Shown: one piece after another, positions 1 to 9,118 of the stretch | Layout: every line of letters starts with the position of its first letter | How positions within the stretch are numbered: the first letter of the stretch is position 1 | NCBI RefSeq assembly: GCF_900167055.1 | Contig: NZ_FUXP01000003.1 | Span: 175,840-239,839 of the forward strand | Origin: Lysobacter spongiicola DSM 21749 | GTDB lineage: Bacteria; Pseudomonadota; Gammaproteobacteria; Xanthomonadales; Xanthomonadaceae | DNA length: 64,000 nt | Direction of reading: 5' to 3' | Program-made: the position numbers and the translations under genes | The notes under the pieces: model-generated | The model's input: the letters and a program-made list of their open reading frames with translations, nothing else | What the model was told of the DNA's origin: nothing | Database searches by the model: none

Positions 1-1
1 G

Positions 2-646
2 CACGAGGCCGTCATCGCGCATGGGGCCGTCGTCAGCGAGTACCTGCCGGGGACGCAGGCGCGCAAGGCGCACTTCCCGAGTCGCAACCGCATCCTTGCG
101 GGCCTCACGCTGGGCACCCTGGTGGTCGAGGCGGCGATGCGCTCGGGCGCGCTGATCACCGCGAGACTGGCCGGCGAGTGCGGGCGGGAAGTCATGGCGC
201 TGCCCGGCTCCATCCACAATCCCGTCGCACGCGGCTGCCACCGGTTGATCCGGGAGGGCGCGGCGCTGGTCGAGACCCCTGAAGAAGTGCTGCAGCTGCT
301 CCTGCCCGCCAGCCAGCACTTGGCCTCGGACTTGCGTCGCGCCCTGTCGATCCCCACATCCCCTCCAGATGCCACTCCCTTGAGCCCCCGTGGGCGTCCC
401 GGCACCCGCGGCCGGCCGCCCGCCCCGCCACCGCCGGCCGCCACCGCGGACTTTCCCGAACCTCCACCCCCACTGGACGCCGACCACCAGAAGTTGTGGT
501 CGGCACTGGGTCACGACCCCACGGATATGGACCAGCTGGTCGCGCGCACCGGATTGACGCCTGCACAGCTGTCCTCCATGCTGCTGCCAATGGAGCTTGA
601 GGGTCGCGTCACGGCGCAGCATGGCCGGTACTTCCGCAACCGCTGA
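2..646 (+). CDS. dprA: DNA processing protein DprA/Smf, C-terminal 214 residues (5' end outside window)
   Basis: DprA loads RecA onto incoming single-stranded DNA during natural transformation. The frame is open from base 2 and has no start codon in the window, so this is the C-terminal part only. It contains the conserved Rossmann-fold block of the family (FPSRNRILAGLTLGTLVVEA, then SGALITARLA and REVMALPGS, residues about 24-70 of the fragment), followed by the LIREGAALV segment. A Pro-rich linker leads to a small winged-helix domain at the end (about residues 155-214, DMDQLVARTGLTPAQLSSMLL). Smg follows 75 bases downstream on the same strand and topA lies further on, which is the usual gammaproteobacterial neighbourhood. 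Identification is secure; the missing N-terminus cannot be judged. Confidence 0.93.
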   Translation, partial: HEAVIAHGAVVSEYLPGTQARKAHFPSRNRILAGLTLGTLVVEAAMRSGALITARLAGECGREVMALPGSIHNPVARGCHRLIREGAALVETPEEVLQLLLPASQHLASDLRRALSIPTSPPDATPLSPRGRPGTRGRPPAPPPPAATADFPEPPPPLDADHQKLWSALGHDPTDMDQLVARTGLTPAQLSSMLLPMELEGRVTAQHGRYFRNR

Positions 647-721
647 CCCATTGCCTGAAGGGTCGACGGTTCCTGTCTACTCCAGACCCACCGCGCCAAC
701 TGCGGCGCAGGCCGAGGGCAA

Positions 722-1210
722 ATGAAAGAAAGCATTCTTGACGTCCTGCTGTACCTCTTCGAGCACTACTTCGCCGAGGATGCGGACCTGGTCCGCGATC
801 GAGACAACCTGCAGAGCGGCCCGCTGTTCGACGAGCTGGGCCAGGCCGGCTTCAGCCCGGCCGAGATCAACAAGGCCTTCGAGTGGCTCGACGAGCTCGC
901 CAACCAGCGCCCGCCGGCAACCCCCGCGCGCGCCGATGGCCCGACCCGGGTCTATGCGCCGCAGGAGATGGACCGGCTGGATGCGGAGTGCCGGGGTTTC
1001 CTCCTGTTCCTTGAGCAGCACAGCGTGCTCGATGCCGGCCAGCGCGAGCTGGTGCTCGACCGGGCGATGGCGCTCGACCAGGACGAGGTCGACCTGGACG
1101 ACCTCAAGTGGGTGGTGCTGATGGTGCTGTTCAACCAGCCCGGCAGCGAGGCCGCCTATGCCTGGATGGAGACCCAGATGTTCGCCGACGAGCCCGAGCC
1201 GGTGCACTGA
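722..1210 (+). CDS. smg: Smg family protein (DUF494)
   Basis: A 162-residue protein of the Smg/DUF494 family, whose molecular role is unknown. It opens with [17 protein letters not shown], the family's recognisable N-terminal helix, and continues with acidic helical segments ([16 protein letters not shown]). There are no membrane segments or signal peptide. Length and position directly downstream of dprA match the family in other gammaproteobacteria. The start ATG lies 75 bases after the dprA stop, so cotranscription with dprA is likely. The large open frame on the opposite strand across this region is a high-GC shadow. Confidence 0.9.
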   Translation: MKESILDVLLYLFEHYFAEDADLVRDRDNLQSGPLFDELGQAGFSPAEINKAFEWLDELANQRPPATPARADGPTRVYAPQEMDRLDAECRGFLLFLEQHSVLDAGQRELVLDRAMALDQDEVDLDDLKWVVLMVLFNQPGSEAAYAWMETQMFADEPEPVH

Positions 1211-1333
1211 GGCAAGGGGGTGGCGGCCGGTCGACGGCTGCGGCACTATTCCTGAACGGCCGCGTCGCGGGGAGCGAGGCGGCCGTTTCCGATTCCGGTT
1301 CCGCATGTAGAACGCCGTCGAGGGGGACGACGA

Positions 1334-2236
1334 ATGACCAACGCTGCCCAAACACCCGCCATCGCCTACGCCGGCTTCTGGAGGCGCTATGCCGCGCTGT
1401 TCCTGGATGGCCTGATCTACGCCGTGCCACTGACGCTGGTGGGGATGGTGCTCGCTTTCGTAGTGGCTGCCATGGTCGGTGAAGACGCCGCCATGGTCGC
1501 GTTCAACCTGACCTACTACGGCCTGTTCCTGCTGGTCTCGCCGCTGTATTTCGCGCTGCAGGAAAGCTCCCGCCACCAAGCCACGCTGGGCAAGCGCGCC
1601 CTGGGCATCAAGGTCACCGACCGCGACGGCAACCGCATCGGCTTCGGGCATGCGCTCGGCCGCTGGTTCGCCGCCGCGCTGAACTACATCACCTTCTACA
1701 TCGGCTACATGATGGCGGGCTGGACCGGGCGCAAGCAGGGGCTGCACGACATGGTCGCCGGCACCCTCGTCGTGGACCGATGGGCATGGACCGAGCATCC
1801 GGAGCGACAGCGGCACAAGCTTCCGGGCGTCGCAGTGGCCATCATCGCCCTGGTGGTGGGCTTCGTGGGGCTGGCGGTGCTCGGGATCGTCGCGGCCATC
1901 GCCGTGCCGGCCTACAACGACTACACCCTCCGCGCCCGCGTGGCGGAGGCCTATGCCACCACTGCGCAATCGCGGGCCGAGATCGAGGACGCCATCCGTG
2001 CCGGCACCTGCCCGGAAGCGGGCGACACCCCGCCCGGATCGTCTTCGGTGGCGGGCATGCGGGTAGGCACCCTGCCGGATACCGGTGGTTGCGGCATCGA
2101 GCTGACCCTGGCCGCCGACCTCAATGAGGAGCTCGCCAACGGGATGCTCTGGCTCGAGTACGACGCCGAGGCCCGGGAATGGGTGTGCTGGTCCGACCTG
2201 GCCGACAAGGTGCTCCCGGCAAACTGCCGCGGCTGA
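1334..2236 (+). CDS. RDD-family membrane protein fused to a pilin-like domain
   Basis: A 300-residue membrane protein with two recognisable parts. Residues about 10-150 form an RDD domain: hydrophobic segments around 15-35, 40-65 and 105-130, with YAGFWRRYAALFLDGLIY at the start and KQGLHDMVAGTLVVDR at the end. Residues about 165-300 begin with a hydrophobic helix (LAVLGIVAAIAVPAYNDYT) that looks like the N-terminal helix of type IV pilins. A pilin-like globular region with cysteines follows (TCPEAG, DTGGCGIE, EWVCW). The prepilin-peptidase site (Gly-Phe-Thr-x-x-x-Glu) is absent, so the helix probably stays a membrane anchor. Function is unknown. RDD proteins are sometimes linked to transport or osmotic responses, but nothing here fixes the role. 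It lies between smg and topA on the same strand. Confidence 0.75.
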   Translation: MTNAAQTPAIAYAGFWRRYAALFLDGLIYAVPLTLVGMVLAFVVAAMVGEDAAMVAFNLTYYGLFLLVSPLYFALQESSRHQATLGKRALGIKVTDRDGNRIGFGHALGRWFAAALNYITFYIGYMMAGWTGRKQGLHDMVAGTLVVDRWAWTEHPERQRHKLPGVAVAIIALVVGFVGLAVLGIVAAIAVPAYNDYTLRARVAEAYATTAQSRAEIEDAIRAGTCPEAGDTPPGSSSVAGMRVGTLPDTGGCGIELTLAADLNEELANGMLWLEYDAEAREWVCWSDLADKVLPANCRG

Positions 2237-2485
2237 GGATCCGACGCGGCCCGGGGGAGGTGATCGTCACTGACCGGGGGACGCAACAACCGGTACCATG
2301 GCCCGCGGTCGCGCTTCCGCTCCTTCCGGGGCAGAGCTTGACAACTGCGCCGGCCGCGTGATTCCACTATTAATAGAAGATGGCTGCAGGCGCCCGCGAC
2401 CCCCGGTTGCGGGCGTTGCGTTCTTTGACCGCCGGCCATCCGCTTCACGCCGCGCCCCCGCCCCCAACGACAGGCTTTGCCTCGT

Positions 2486-4957
2486 ATGGCCAAGAACCTC
2501 CTCATCGTCGAGTCCCCCGCCAAGGCCAAGACGATCAACAAGTACCTGGGCAAGGACTTCATCGTCCTGGCCTCCTACGGTCACGTGCGTGACCTGGTGC
2601 CGAAGGAGGGCGCGGTGGATCCGGACGCCGGCTTCGCCATGCGCTACGACCTCATCGAGAAGAACGAAAAGCACGTCGAAGCCATCGCCAAGGCTGCCAG
2701 GAAGGCCGAAGCCGTCTTCCTCGCGACCGACCCGGATCGCGAGGGCGAGGCGATCAGCTGGCACATCGCGGAAATCCTGCGCGAACGCGGTCTGCTCGAC
2801 GGCAAGCCGCTGCGGCGCGTGGTGTTCACTGAAATCACCCCCCGCGCGATCAGCGAGGCGATGACCCGCCCGCGCGACATCGCCGCGCCGCTGGTCGACG
2901 CCCAGCAGGCGCGTCGGGCACTGGATTACCTGGTCGGCTTCAACCTTTCGCCGGTGCTGTGGCGCAAGGTGCAACGGGGGCTGTCGGCCGGCCGGGTGCA
3001 GTCGCCGGCACTGCGCATGATCGTCGAGCGCGAGGAAGAGATCGAAGCCTTCAAGGCGCGCGAGTACTGGTCGATCGAGGCCGAGTGCCAGCACCCGAGC
3101 CAGGCTTTCTCTGCGCGGCTGACCAAGCTCGACGGCAAGAAGTTCGAGCAGTTCACCATCACCGACGGCGAGACCGCCGAAGCGGCCCGGCAGCGCATTG
3201 CCTCCGCGGCCAGTGGCGCGCTCCACGTCACCGACGTCACCAGCAAGGAACGCAAGCGCCGCCCGGCCGCGCCATTCACCACCTCCACGCTGCAGCAGGA
3301 GGCCGCGCGCAAGCTCGGCTTCACTACCAAGCGCACCATGCAGGTCGCGCAGAAACTGTACGAAGGCGTGGCGCTGGGCGACGAAGGCACCGTCGGCCTG
3401 ATCACCTACATGCGTACCGACTCGGTGGCGCTGTCGGTGGATGCGGTGGCGGAGATCCGCGACGTGATCGCCCGGGACTACGGTACCGGTGCCGTGCCCG
3501 ACCAGCCGAACGTCTACAAGTCCAAGTCCAAGAACGCGCAGGAGGCCCACGAAGCGGTGCGCCCCACGTCCGCGCTGCGTACGCCGGCTTCGGTGTCGCG
3601 TTTCCTGGAGGACGACGCCCGCCGGCTGTACGAGCTGGTGTGGAAGCGCGCGGTGGCCAGCCAGATGGTGCCGGCCACCCTCAACACGGTTTCAGTCGAC
3701 CTTGCCGCCGGCAGCGAGCACAGCTTCCGCGTCTCCGGCACCACCGTGATCGATCCCGGCTTCCTGGCCGTCTACGAGGAAGGCAAGGACGCCAAGGCCG
3801 CCGACGCCGAGGACGAGGGCCGCAAGCTGCCGGCGATGAAGACCGGCGACCGCATCCCGCTCGACCGCATCCATGCCGACCAGCATTTCACCGAGCCGCC
3901 GCCGAGGTACTCCGAAGCGAGCCTGGTCAAGGCGCTGGAGGAATACGGTATCGGCCGTCCTTCGACCTACGCGTCGATCATCGCCACGCTCCTGTTCCGC
4001 AAGTACGTGGAGCTGGAGAACAAGCGCTTCCATCCCTCCGACGTCGGCCGGGCGGTGAGCAAGTTCCTGTCCAGCCACTTCACCCGCTACGTCGATTACG
4101 ACTTCACCGCCAAGCTCGAGGATGAGCTGGATGCGGTGTCGCGCGGCGAGGAAGAATGGATCCCGCTGATGGAGCGGTTCTGGAGCCCGTTCAAGGAGAT
4201 GGTCGACGACAAGATGGAGTCGGTCGACCGCAGCGAGGCCACCGGTGCGCGCGAGCTTGGCACCGACCCCAAGACCGGCAAGCCGGTGAGCGTGCGGCTG
4301 GGTCGCTACGGCCCCTACGCGGCGATCGGCAGCACCGCCGAGGATGCCGAGGACAAGCCGAAGTTCGCCTCGCTCCGCCCGGGGCAGAGCATGCACACGA
4401 TTTCCCTGGAGGACGCGCTGGAGCTGTTCAAGCTGCCGCGCACCCTGGGCGAGCACAACGGCGAGGAGGTCAGCGTCGGCATTGGCCGCTTCGGGCCGTT
4501 CGCCAAGCGCGGCAGCGTGTACGCCTCGCTGAAGAAGGAGGACGACCCGTACAAGGTCGACCTGGAGCGTGCGGTATTCCTGATCGAGGAAAAGGAAGAG
4601 ATCGCGCGCAACCGGATCATCAAGGAGTTCGAGGGCAGCGACATCCAGGTCCTCAATGGCCGCTACGGCCCGTACATCAGCAATGGCCAGCTCAACGGCA
4701 AGATCCCGAAGGATCGCGAGCCGGCCTCGCTGACCCTGGAGGAAGTGACCAAGCTGTTGGAGGAAACCGGCAAGCCCGCCCGCGGGCGCTTCGGCAAGAA
4801 GGCCGCCAAGAAGGCCCCGGCGAAGAAGGCCGCGGCCAAGAAGGCGCCTGCCAAGAAGGCGACGAAGAAAGCCGCGAAGAAGACAGCGAAGAAGGCCACC
4901 AAGAAAACGGCCAAGAAGACGACAAAGAAGACGGTCCCCAAAAAGACCGGCGCCTGA
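2486..4957 (+). CDS. topA: DNA topoisomerase I (type IA)
   Basis: An 823-residue type IA topoisomerase that relaxes negative supercoils through a 5'-phosphotyrosine intermediate. The TOPRIM domain is at the N-terminus (LLIVESPAKAKTI; ATDPDREGEAISWH with the DxDxE metal site). LSAGRVQSPALRMIV follows, and the active-site Tyr308 lies in GLITYMRTDS. Toward the C-terminus are three topoisomerase C-terminal repeats (GRYGPYAAIG, GRFGPFAKRG, GRYGPYISNG), but no cysteine-rich zinc fingers are visible. The last 45 residues are a Lys/Ala tail (KKAAKKAPAKKA type). The frame is open to a TTG at 2477, but the ATG at 2486 gives the canonical MAKNLLIVES start. The preceding 249 bases contain a TTGACA at 2338 with no convincing -10 at normal spacing. 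Confidence 0.97.
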   Translation: MAKNLLIVESPAKAKTINKYLGKDFIVLASYGHVRDLVPKEGAVDPDAGFAMRYDLIEKNEKHVEAIAKAARKAEAVFLATDPDREGEAISWHIAEILRERGLLDGKPLRRVVFTEITPRAISEAMTRPRDIAAPLVDAQQARRALDYLVGFNLSPVLWRKVQRGLSAGRVQSPALRMIVEREEEIEAFKAREYWSIEAECQHPSQAFSARLTKLDGKKFEQFTITDGETAEAARQRIASAASGALHVTDVTSKERKRRPAAPFTTSTLQQEAARKLGFTTKRTMQVAQKLYEGVALGDEGTVGLITYMRTDSVALSVDAVAEIRDVIARDYGTGAVPDQPNVYKSKSKNAQEAHEAVRPTSALRTPASVSRFLEDDARRLYELVWKRAVASQMVPATLNTVSVDLAAGSEHSFRVSGTTVIDPGFLAVYEEGKDAKAADAEDEGRKLPAMKTGDRIPLDRIHADQHFTEPPPRYSEASLVKALEEYGIGRPSTYASIIATLLFRKYVELENKRFHPSDVGRAVSKFLSSHFTRYVDYDFTAKLEDELDAVSRGEEEWIPLMERFWSPFKEMVDDKMESVDRSEATGARELGTDPKTGKPVSVRLGRYGPYAAIGSTAEDAEDKPKFASLRPGQSMHTISLEDALELFKLPRTLGEHNGEEVSVGIGRFGPFAKRGSVYASLKKEDDPYKVDLERAVFLIEEKEEIARNRIIKEFEGSDIQVLNGRYGPYISNGQLNGKIPKDREPASLTLEEVTKLLEETGKPARGRFGKKAAKKAPAKKAAAKKAPAKKATKKAAKKTAKKATKKTAKKTTKKTVPKKTGA

Positions 4958-4967
4958 CTGCGCTTCT

Positions 4968-5042
4968 GTAGGAGCGGCTTCAGCCGCGATCGGATGACTG
5001 GTCGCCCGCCGGCTCCACGATCGCGGCTGAAGCCGCTCCTAC
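4968..5042. repeat. Inverted repeat of the GTAGGAGCGGCTTCAGCCGCGA family (copy 1)
   Basis: Two 25-base arms (4968-4992 and 5018-5042), exact reverse complements, flank a 25-base loop between topA and tsaC. Each arm starts GTAGGAGCGGCTTCAGCCGC. Similar elements recur at 9031-9118 and 9861-9935. They look like the REP-type dispersed repeats common in Xanthomonadaceae intergenic regions. A strong hairpin is expected in RNA, so the copy could act as a terminator or mRNA stabiliser for topA. Confidence 0.9.
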
Positions 5043-5070
5043 AAATGACCTTACCCGTTCGAACCCGGAC

Positions 5071-5628
5071 ATGAATCCCGACCTTGCCCCCGCCATCGCC
5101 GCCCTGCGAACCGGCGGCATCATCGCTTACCCCACCGAGGCGGTCTGGGGGCTGGGCTGTGATCCGTTCGACCAGCATGCCGTCCAACGCCTGCTTGCGA
5201 TCAAGCAGCGTCCGGTCGAGAAGGGACTGATCCTGCTGGCCGGGGATGTCGCCCAGCTTTCGGGCCTGGTGGACTGGGACGTCCTGCCGCCCGGTCGTCG
5301 CGAGCTCGTCCAGGCCAGCTGGCCCGGCCCGCATACCTGGGTGGTTCCGGCAACACCCAGGGTGCCGGCATGGGTCACCGGGGCGCACCGCGCGGTTGCG
5401 GTCCGCGTGAGCGCCCACCCGGTAGCGGCATCGCTGAGCCGCGGCTTCGGCGCTCCGCTGGTCTCGACCAGCGCCAACCTCTCCGGCCAGCCACCCGCAC
5501 GCACGCGCGAAGCGCTGGACCCCGCACTGCTTTCAAAGATCGACGCGGTGACACCCGGGCAAGCCGGCGAGCTGGCGGCACCGACGCCGATCCGCGACGC
5601 CCGCGACCTCGGCATCCTGCGGAACTGA
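5071..5628 (+). CDS. tsaC: L-threonylcarbamoyladenylate synthase TsaC (Sua5/YciO/YrdC family)
   Basis: A 185-residue YrdC-domain protein. TsaC makes threonylcarbamoyl-AMP from threonine, bicarbonate and ATP, the first step of t6A37 modification of ANN-decoding tRNAs. The conserved N-terminal nucleotide site is present (GGIIAYPTEAVWGLGCDP), then KQRPVEKGLILLAG, WPGPHTWVVPA and the C-terminal PLVSTSANLSGQPP. It is the short single-domain form, without a Sua5 C-terminal domain. It follows topA in the usual order, separated by an inverted repeat. The start ATG at 5071 lies 28 bases after the repeat. Confidence 0.95.
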   Translation: MNPDLAPAIAALRTGGIIAYPTEAVWGLGCDPFDQHAVQRLLAIKQRPVEKGLILLAGDVAQLSGLVDWDVLPPGRRELVQASWPGPHTWVVPATPRVPAWVTGAHRAVAVRVSAHPVAASLSRGFGAPLVSTSANLSGQPPARTREALDPALLSKIDAVTPGQAGELAAPTPIRDARDLGILRN

Positions 5629-5682
5629 ATGCCACCACGGCGCCGGCTTTCCTGCCCGTCGCTCCCGGCGCAAGATGTCGGG

Positions 5683-6438
5683 ATGCTGCGCTCCGGACTC
5701 TCCATCGCCGTTTTGCTGATCGCGACGCTGGCGAGGCCCGCAGCGCCGGCGGCGGCCGCGGATATCACCATTTACCGCTGCACCGGCCCCGATGGCGCCG
5801 TGACCCTGAGCGACGACCCGTGCCCGAAGGGCCAGCAGCAGGAGGCCCGGACCATGCAGAGACCGGAGGATCCGCCGCCGCGCCCGGTCCTGCCGGCCGC
5901 CCCTGCGGCGGCCGCTCCCGAAACCAGCCGGCCCACCCCCGCGGTGCCGGTCCGGCGCGAGGTGGTGGTGGTCCATGCGCCACCACCGACCTATGAGTGC
6001 ACCACGCCGGATGGCGAGGTCTACACCAGCGACAGCCCGGCGGGGAACCCGCGCTGGGTGCCGATGTGGACGCTGGGCTACCCGGTGTACCACGGTCCGT
6101 ACCGTCCCCGCCCCGGGCTGCCCCCGGTGCGGCCGGCAGTATCCGGCGGTGACAACGGGCTGGTCTTCGACAACGTAGGTCGCCCGACGCCTCGGCCGCC
6201 CACGGGAGACGGGCTGCGTCCCGCGGCGCCCATCGGTTCGAACGCGCCCTACGGCGCTGGCACATGGATCCGGGATCAGTGCCACCCGATCCCCCCGGCC
6301 GAGGTCTGCGAGCGGCTGCGGGACCGGTCACGTGAGCTGTGGCGCGGGTACAACAGCGCCCTGCAGAGTGAGCGGGAAGCGATCATTACGGAGCGCCGGG
6401 CCATCCAGGCCCGCCTCGACATGGAATGCCCTGAATGA
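5683..6438 (+). CDS. DUF4124 domain-containing secreted protein
   Basis: A 251-residue exported protein of unknown function. I chose the ATG at 5683 because it starts a clean signal peptide (MLRSGLSIAVLLIATLARPA, cleavage near PAAAA); the frame is open 54 bases further upstream without gain. The mature N-terminus carries a DUF4124-like motif (ITIYRCTGPDGAVTLSDDPC). A Pro/Ala-rich linker follows, then a second CTTPDG segment and a C-terminal helix with cysteines (RDQCHPIPPAEVCERLRDRS). Its stop overlaps the start of the next, related gene by ATGA, so the two are translationally coupled paralogues. Neighbouring DUF4124 proteins are usually periplasmic, but no activity is established. Confidence 0.78.
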   Translation: MLRSGLSIAVLLIATLARPAAPAAAADITIYRCTGPDGAVTLSDDPCPKGQQQEARTMQRPEDPPPRPVLPAAPAAAAPETSRPTPAVPVRREVVVVHAPPPTYECTTPDGEVYTSDSPAGNPRWVPMWTLGYPVYHGPYRPRPGLPPVRPAVSGGDNGLVFDNVGRPTPRPPTGDGLRPAAPIGSNAPYGAGTWIRDQCHPIPPAEVCERLRDRSRELWRGYNSALQSEREAIITERRAIQARLDMECPE

Positions 6439-7085
6439 ACCTCCCGCAATTCGGATCGGCCCTCCTGCTGGCCGGCCTCCTCGGAGGCGCCTCGAGCACC
6501 GTCCTGGCGCAGGACAGGGTGGTGATCTATCGCTGCACCGACGCCAGTGGCGAACTCACCGTACAGAACGACCAGCCCTGCCCGAAGGGCAGTCGCCAGG
6601 AGCGCCGGGTGATGGAGTCCGATCCGGTGCCAGTCATGCCCCCGGCCCCATCCGGCCCGGCTTCGCCACCGGCAGCTCCCGAGCCGGTCGGTCCCCTGGT
6701 GCCACTCGCGCCGATGCCGCAACCGGCAGCGGCTGCCGTGGATGCTGCGCCACCACCGGAATCCGGTGAACCCCCGCCGCTGTTCGCCTGCCGCACCTGG
6801 GACGACCGACGCTACCTGCACGACGATGGCTCGCCGCCCGAACGCTGCGCGCCGCTACGCACGCATGGACTGGATGGCAGCCGCACCGGCGGCGCGGGCG
6901 CGGCCTGCGAGGTGCGGCGCGACACCTGTGAAGCGGTATCGCAGGAAGACCTGTGCAACCAGTGGGCGGTCCGCCTGCGTGATGCGGAGGCGGACCTGCA
7001 ATTCGGCCGGGGCGATGCCGGGACGGTGGCGGCCCTGGTGGAACGCGTCCGGACCGTCATCGCCGGCAGTCATTGCGCGCCCTGA
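6435..7085 (+). CDS. DUF4124 domain-containing secreted protein, paralogue of the upstream gene
   Basis: A 216-residue exported protein with signal peptide MNLPQFGSALLLAGLLGG and cleavage near VLAQ. The DUF4124-like motif follows at once (VVIYRCTDASGELTVQNDQP). As in its upstream neighbour, a Pro/Ala-rich linker leads to a C-terminal domain with paired cysteines (FACRTWDDRRYLHDDG, CEVRRDTCEAVSQEDLCNQW). The start ATG overlaps the upstream stop by four bases (ATGA), which points to one operon. The shared architecture with a divergent linker suggests tandem duplication. The function is unknown. Confidence 0.78.
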   Translation: MNLPQFGSALLLAGLLGGASSTVLAQDRVVIYRCTDASGELTVQNDQPCPKGSRQERRVMESDPVPVMPPAPSGPASPPAAPEPVGPLVPLAPMPQPAAAAVDAAPPPESGEPPPLFACRTWDDRRYLHDDGSPPERCAPLRTHGLDGSRTGGAGAACEVRRDTCEAVSQEDLCNQWAVRLRDAEADLQFGRGDAGTVAALVERVRTVIAGSHCAP

Positions 7086-7109
7086 AGACGCCGGTTGCGT
7101 TCTCCGTCG

Positions 7110-7874
7110 TCAGCGGCTGCGCTTCCGCGCCGGCGCCTTCTTCACGACCCGGCTGGCCTTCGGCTTCTCCCTCACCCAGATCACCTGTTCGTCCCGGCGC
7201 ACGTCGAACAGGCCGGTAGCCTCGATCAGGTCGCTCAACTTCCGGTACCCGTAGTTGCGCGGATCGAGCGAGGCCTGGTTACCGATCTGCTGCCCCACGG
7301 CGCCCAACTGCGCCCACCCGTCCTCCCCGCCGGCCGAGTCCACCGCACCCCGCAGCATCTGCAGCAGGCGCGCGTCCGACTGCAGTTCCGCCGTTCCCTT
7401 CGCCTCGGCCGCGGCAGTGGTTCCCGCATCCTGCCGTTGCCCAAGGGCTTCGACGTAGGTGAACTTCGAGCAGGCGTTGACGAAGGGTTCCGGCGTCTTC
7501 TTCTCGCCGAATCCGTAGACCTTGACGCCATCGGTGAGCAGGCGCATCACCAGTGGCGTGAAGTCGGCATCGCTCGACACGATCGCGAACCCGTCCAGGG
7601 TGCGCGCATACAAGAGGTCCATGGCATCGATGACCATCGCCATGTCCGAGGCGTTCTTGCCGCGGCTGTAGGCGAACTGCTGGACCGGCCGGATCGCGTA
7701 CTGGTGCAGGCACGCTTCCCAGCCTTTCAGGTGCGGATTCTTCCAGTCGCCATAGGCGCGGCGCACGTTGGCGACGCCATAGCGGGCCACCTCGGCAAGG
7801 ATTACGTCGACCTTGGCCGCAGGCGCATTGTCGGCGTCGATCAACAGGGCGATTCGCTTTTCATTCTCGGCCAT
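7110..7874 (-). CDS. NYN-domain RNase-like protein with C-terminal OST-HTH/LOTUS domain
   Basis: A 254-residue protein. The first 150 residues form an NYN (PIN-like) nuclease domain: ALLIDADNAP holds the first acidic pair, KNASDMAMVIDAMDLL the central one and IVSSDADFTPLVMRL the last, a full set of metal-binding aspartates. Residues about 170-240 form an OST-HTH/LOTUS domain (DPRNYGYRKLSDLIEATGLF), a fold that binds RNA or partner proteins. The start ATG at 7874 is favoured over the in-frame upstream ATG at 7910 because GAGGAG lies 7 bases before it. RNA targets are unknown. It is convergent with the DUF4124 pair and downstream of rpoH, from which it is separated by a terminator. Confidence 0.85.
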   Translation of the reverse strand: MAENEKRIALLIDADNAPAAKVDVILAEVARYGVANVRRAYGDWKNPHLKGWEACLHQYAIRPVQQFAYSRGKNASDMAMVIDAMDLLYARTLDGFAIVSSDADFTPLVMRLLTDGVKVYGFGEKKTPEPFVNACSKFTYVEALGQRQDAGTTAAAEAKGTAELQSDARLLQMLRGAVDSAGGEDGWAQLGAVGQQIGNQASLDPRNYGYRKLSDLIEATGLFDVRRDEQVIWVREKPKASRVVKKAPARKRSR

Positions 7875-7930
7875 CGGGTGGCTCCTCGGGAGACCCGTCG
7901 AGCCTAGCACCGGGCCTGGTGCGGCCGCCG

Positions 7931-7963
7931 CGCAAAAGCAAACGGCCCGGTTTCCCGGGCCGT
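7931..7963 (-). terminator. Rho-independent terminator of rpoH
   Basis: Read on the minus strand, a 9-bp GC stem (ACGGCCCGG / CCGGGCCGT) with a GAAA tetraloop is followed by TTTGCTTTT. It lies 24 bases beyond the rpoH stop. Confidence 0.85.
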
Positions 7964-7986
7964 CAGTTCAGCATGCACAGGCGGGA

Positions 7987-8880
<894 letters not shown>

Positions 8881-8890
8881 GTGGACAATA

Positions 8891-8917
8891 TTAGCAGTCG
8901 CGATGAGTGAGTGCTAA
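8891..8917 (-). promoter_or_regulatory. CIRCE-like operator (HrcA site) upstream of rpoH
   Basis: On the plus strand TTAGCAGTC (8891-8899) is followed by nine bases and GAGTGCTAA (8909-8917). This is the 9-N9-9 CIRCE consensus TTAGCACTC-N9-GAGTGCTAA with a single mismatch. It ends 11 bases from the rpoH ATG, a typical position between promoter and start. CIRCE is bound by the heat-shock repressor HrcA; HrcA itself is not encoded in the window. Confidence 0.8.
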
Positions 8918-9030
8918 GGGCATGAAAGGGGTTTCATCATCCCGTTCATAGAACAATAAGGCGCCCCATCGGGTGGATAAGACTGCCAGCGCGCGCGTAA
9001 GTTCCCGGTCAAGGCCCAGCGGCTGGACGT

Positions 9031-9118
9031 GTAGGAGCGACGTAAGTCGCGACACGCGTCACCGCAGGTTTGCTGCGAGGGCCGGAAGGATCGCGGTCGC
9101 GACTTACGTCGCTCCTAC
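9031..9118. repeat. Inverted repeat, GTAGGAGCGACGTAAGTCGCGAC variant (copy 2)
   Basis: Two 23-base arms (9031-9053 and 9096-9118), exact reverse complements, share the GTAGGAGCG head with copies 1 and 3 but differ in the body. The distal arm contains the ung stop codon, so the repeat overlaps the 3' end of that gene. Confidence 0.9.

Noticed and set aside
677..1969. 430-codon minus-strand open frame
   Set aside because: Antisense to smg and the RDD gene; high-GC shadow with no family resemblance.
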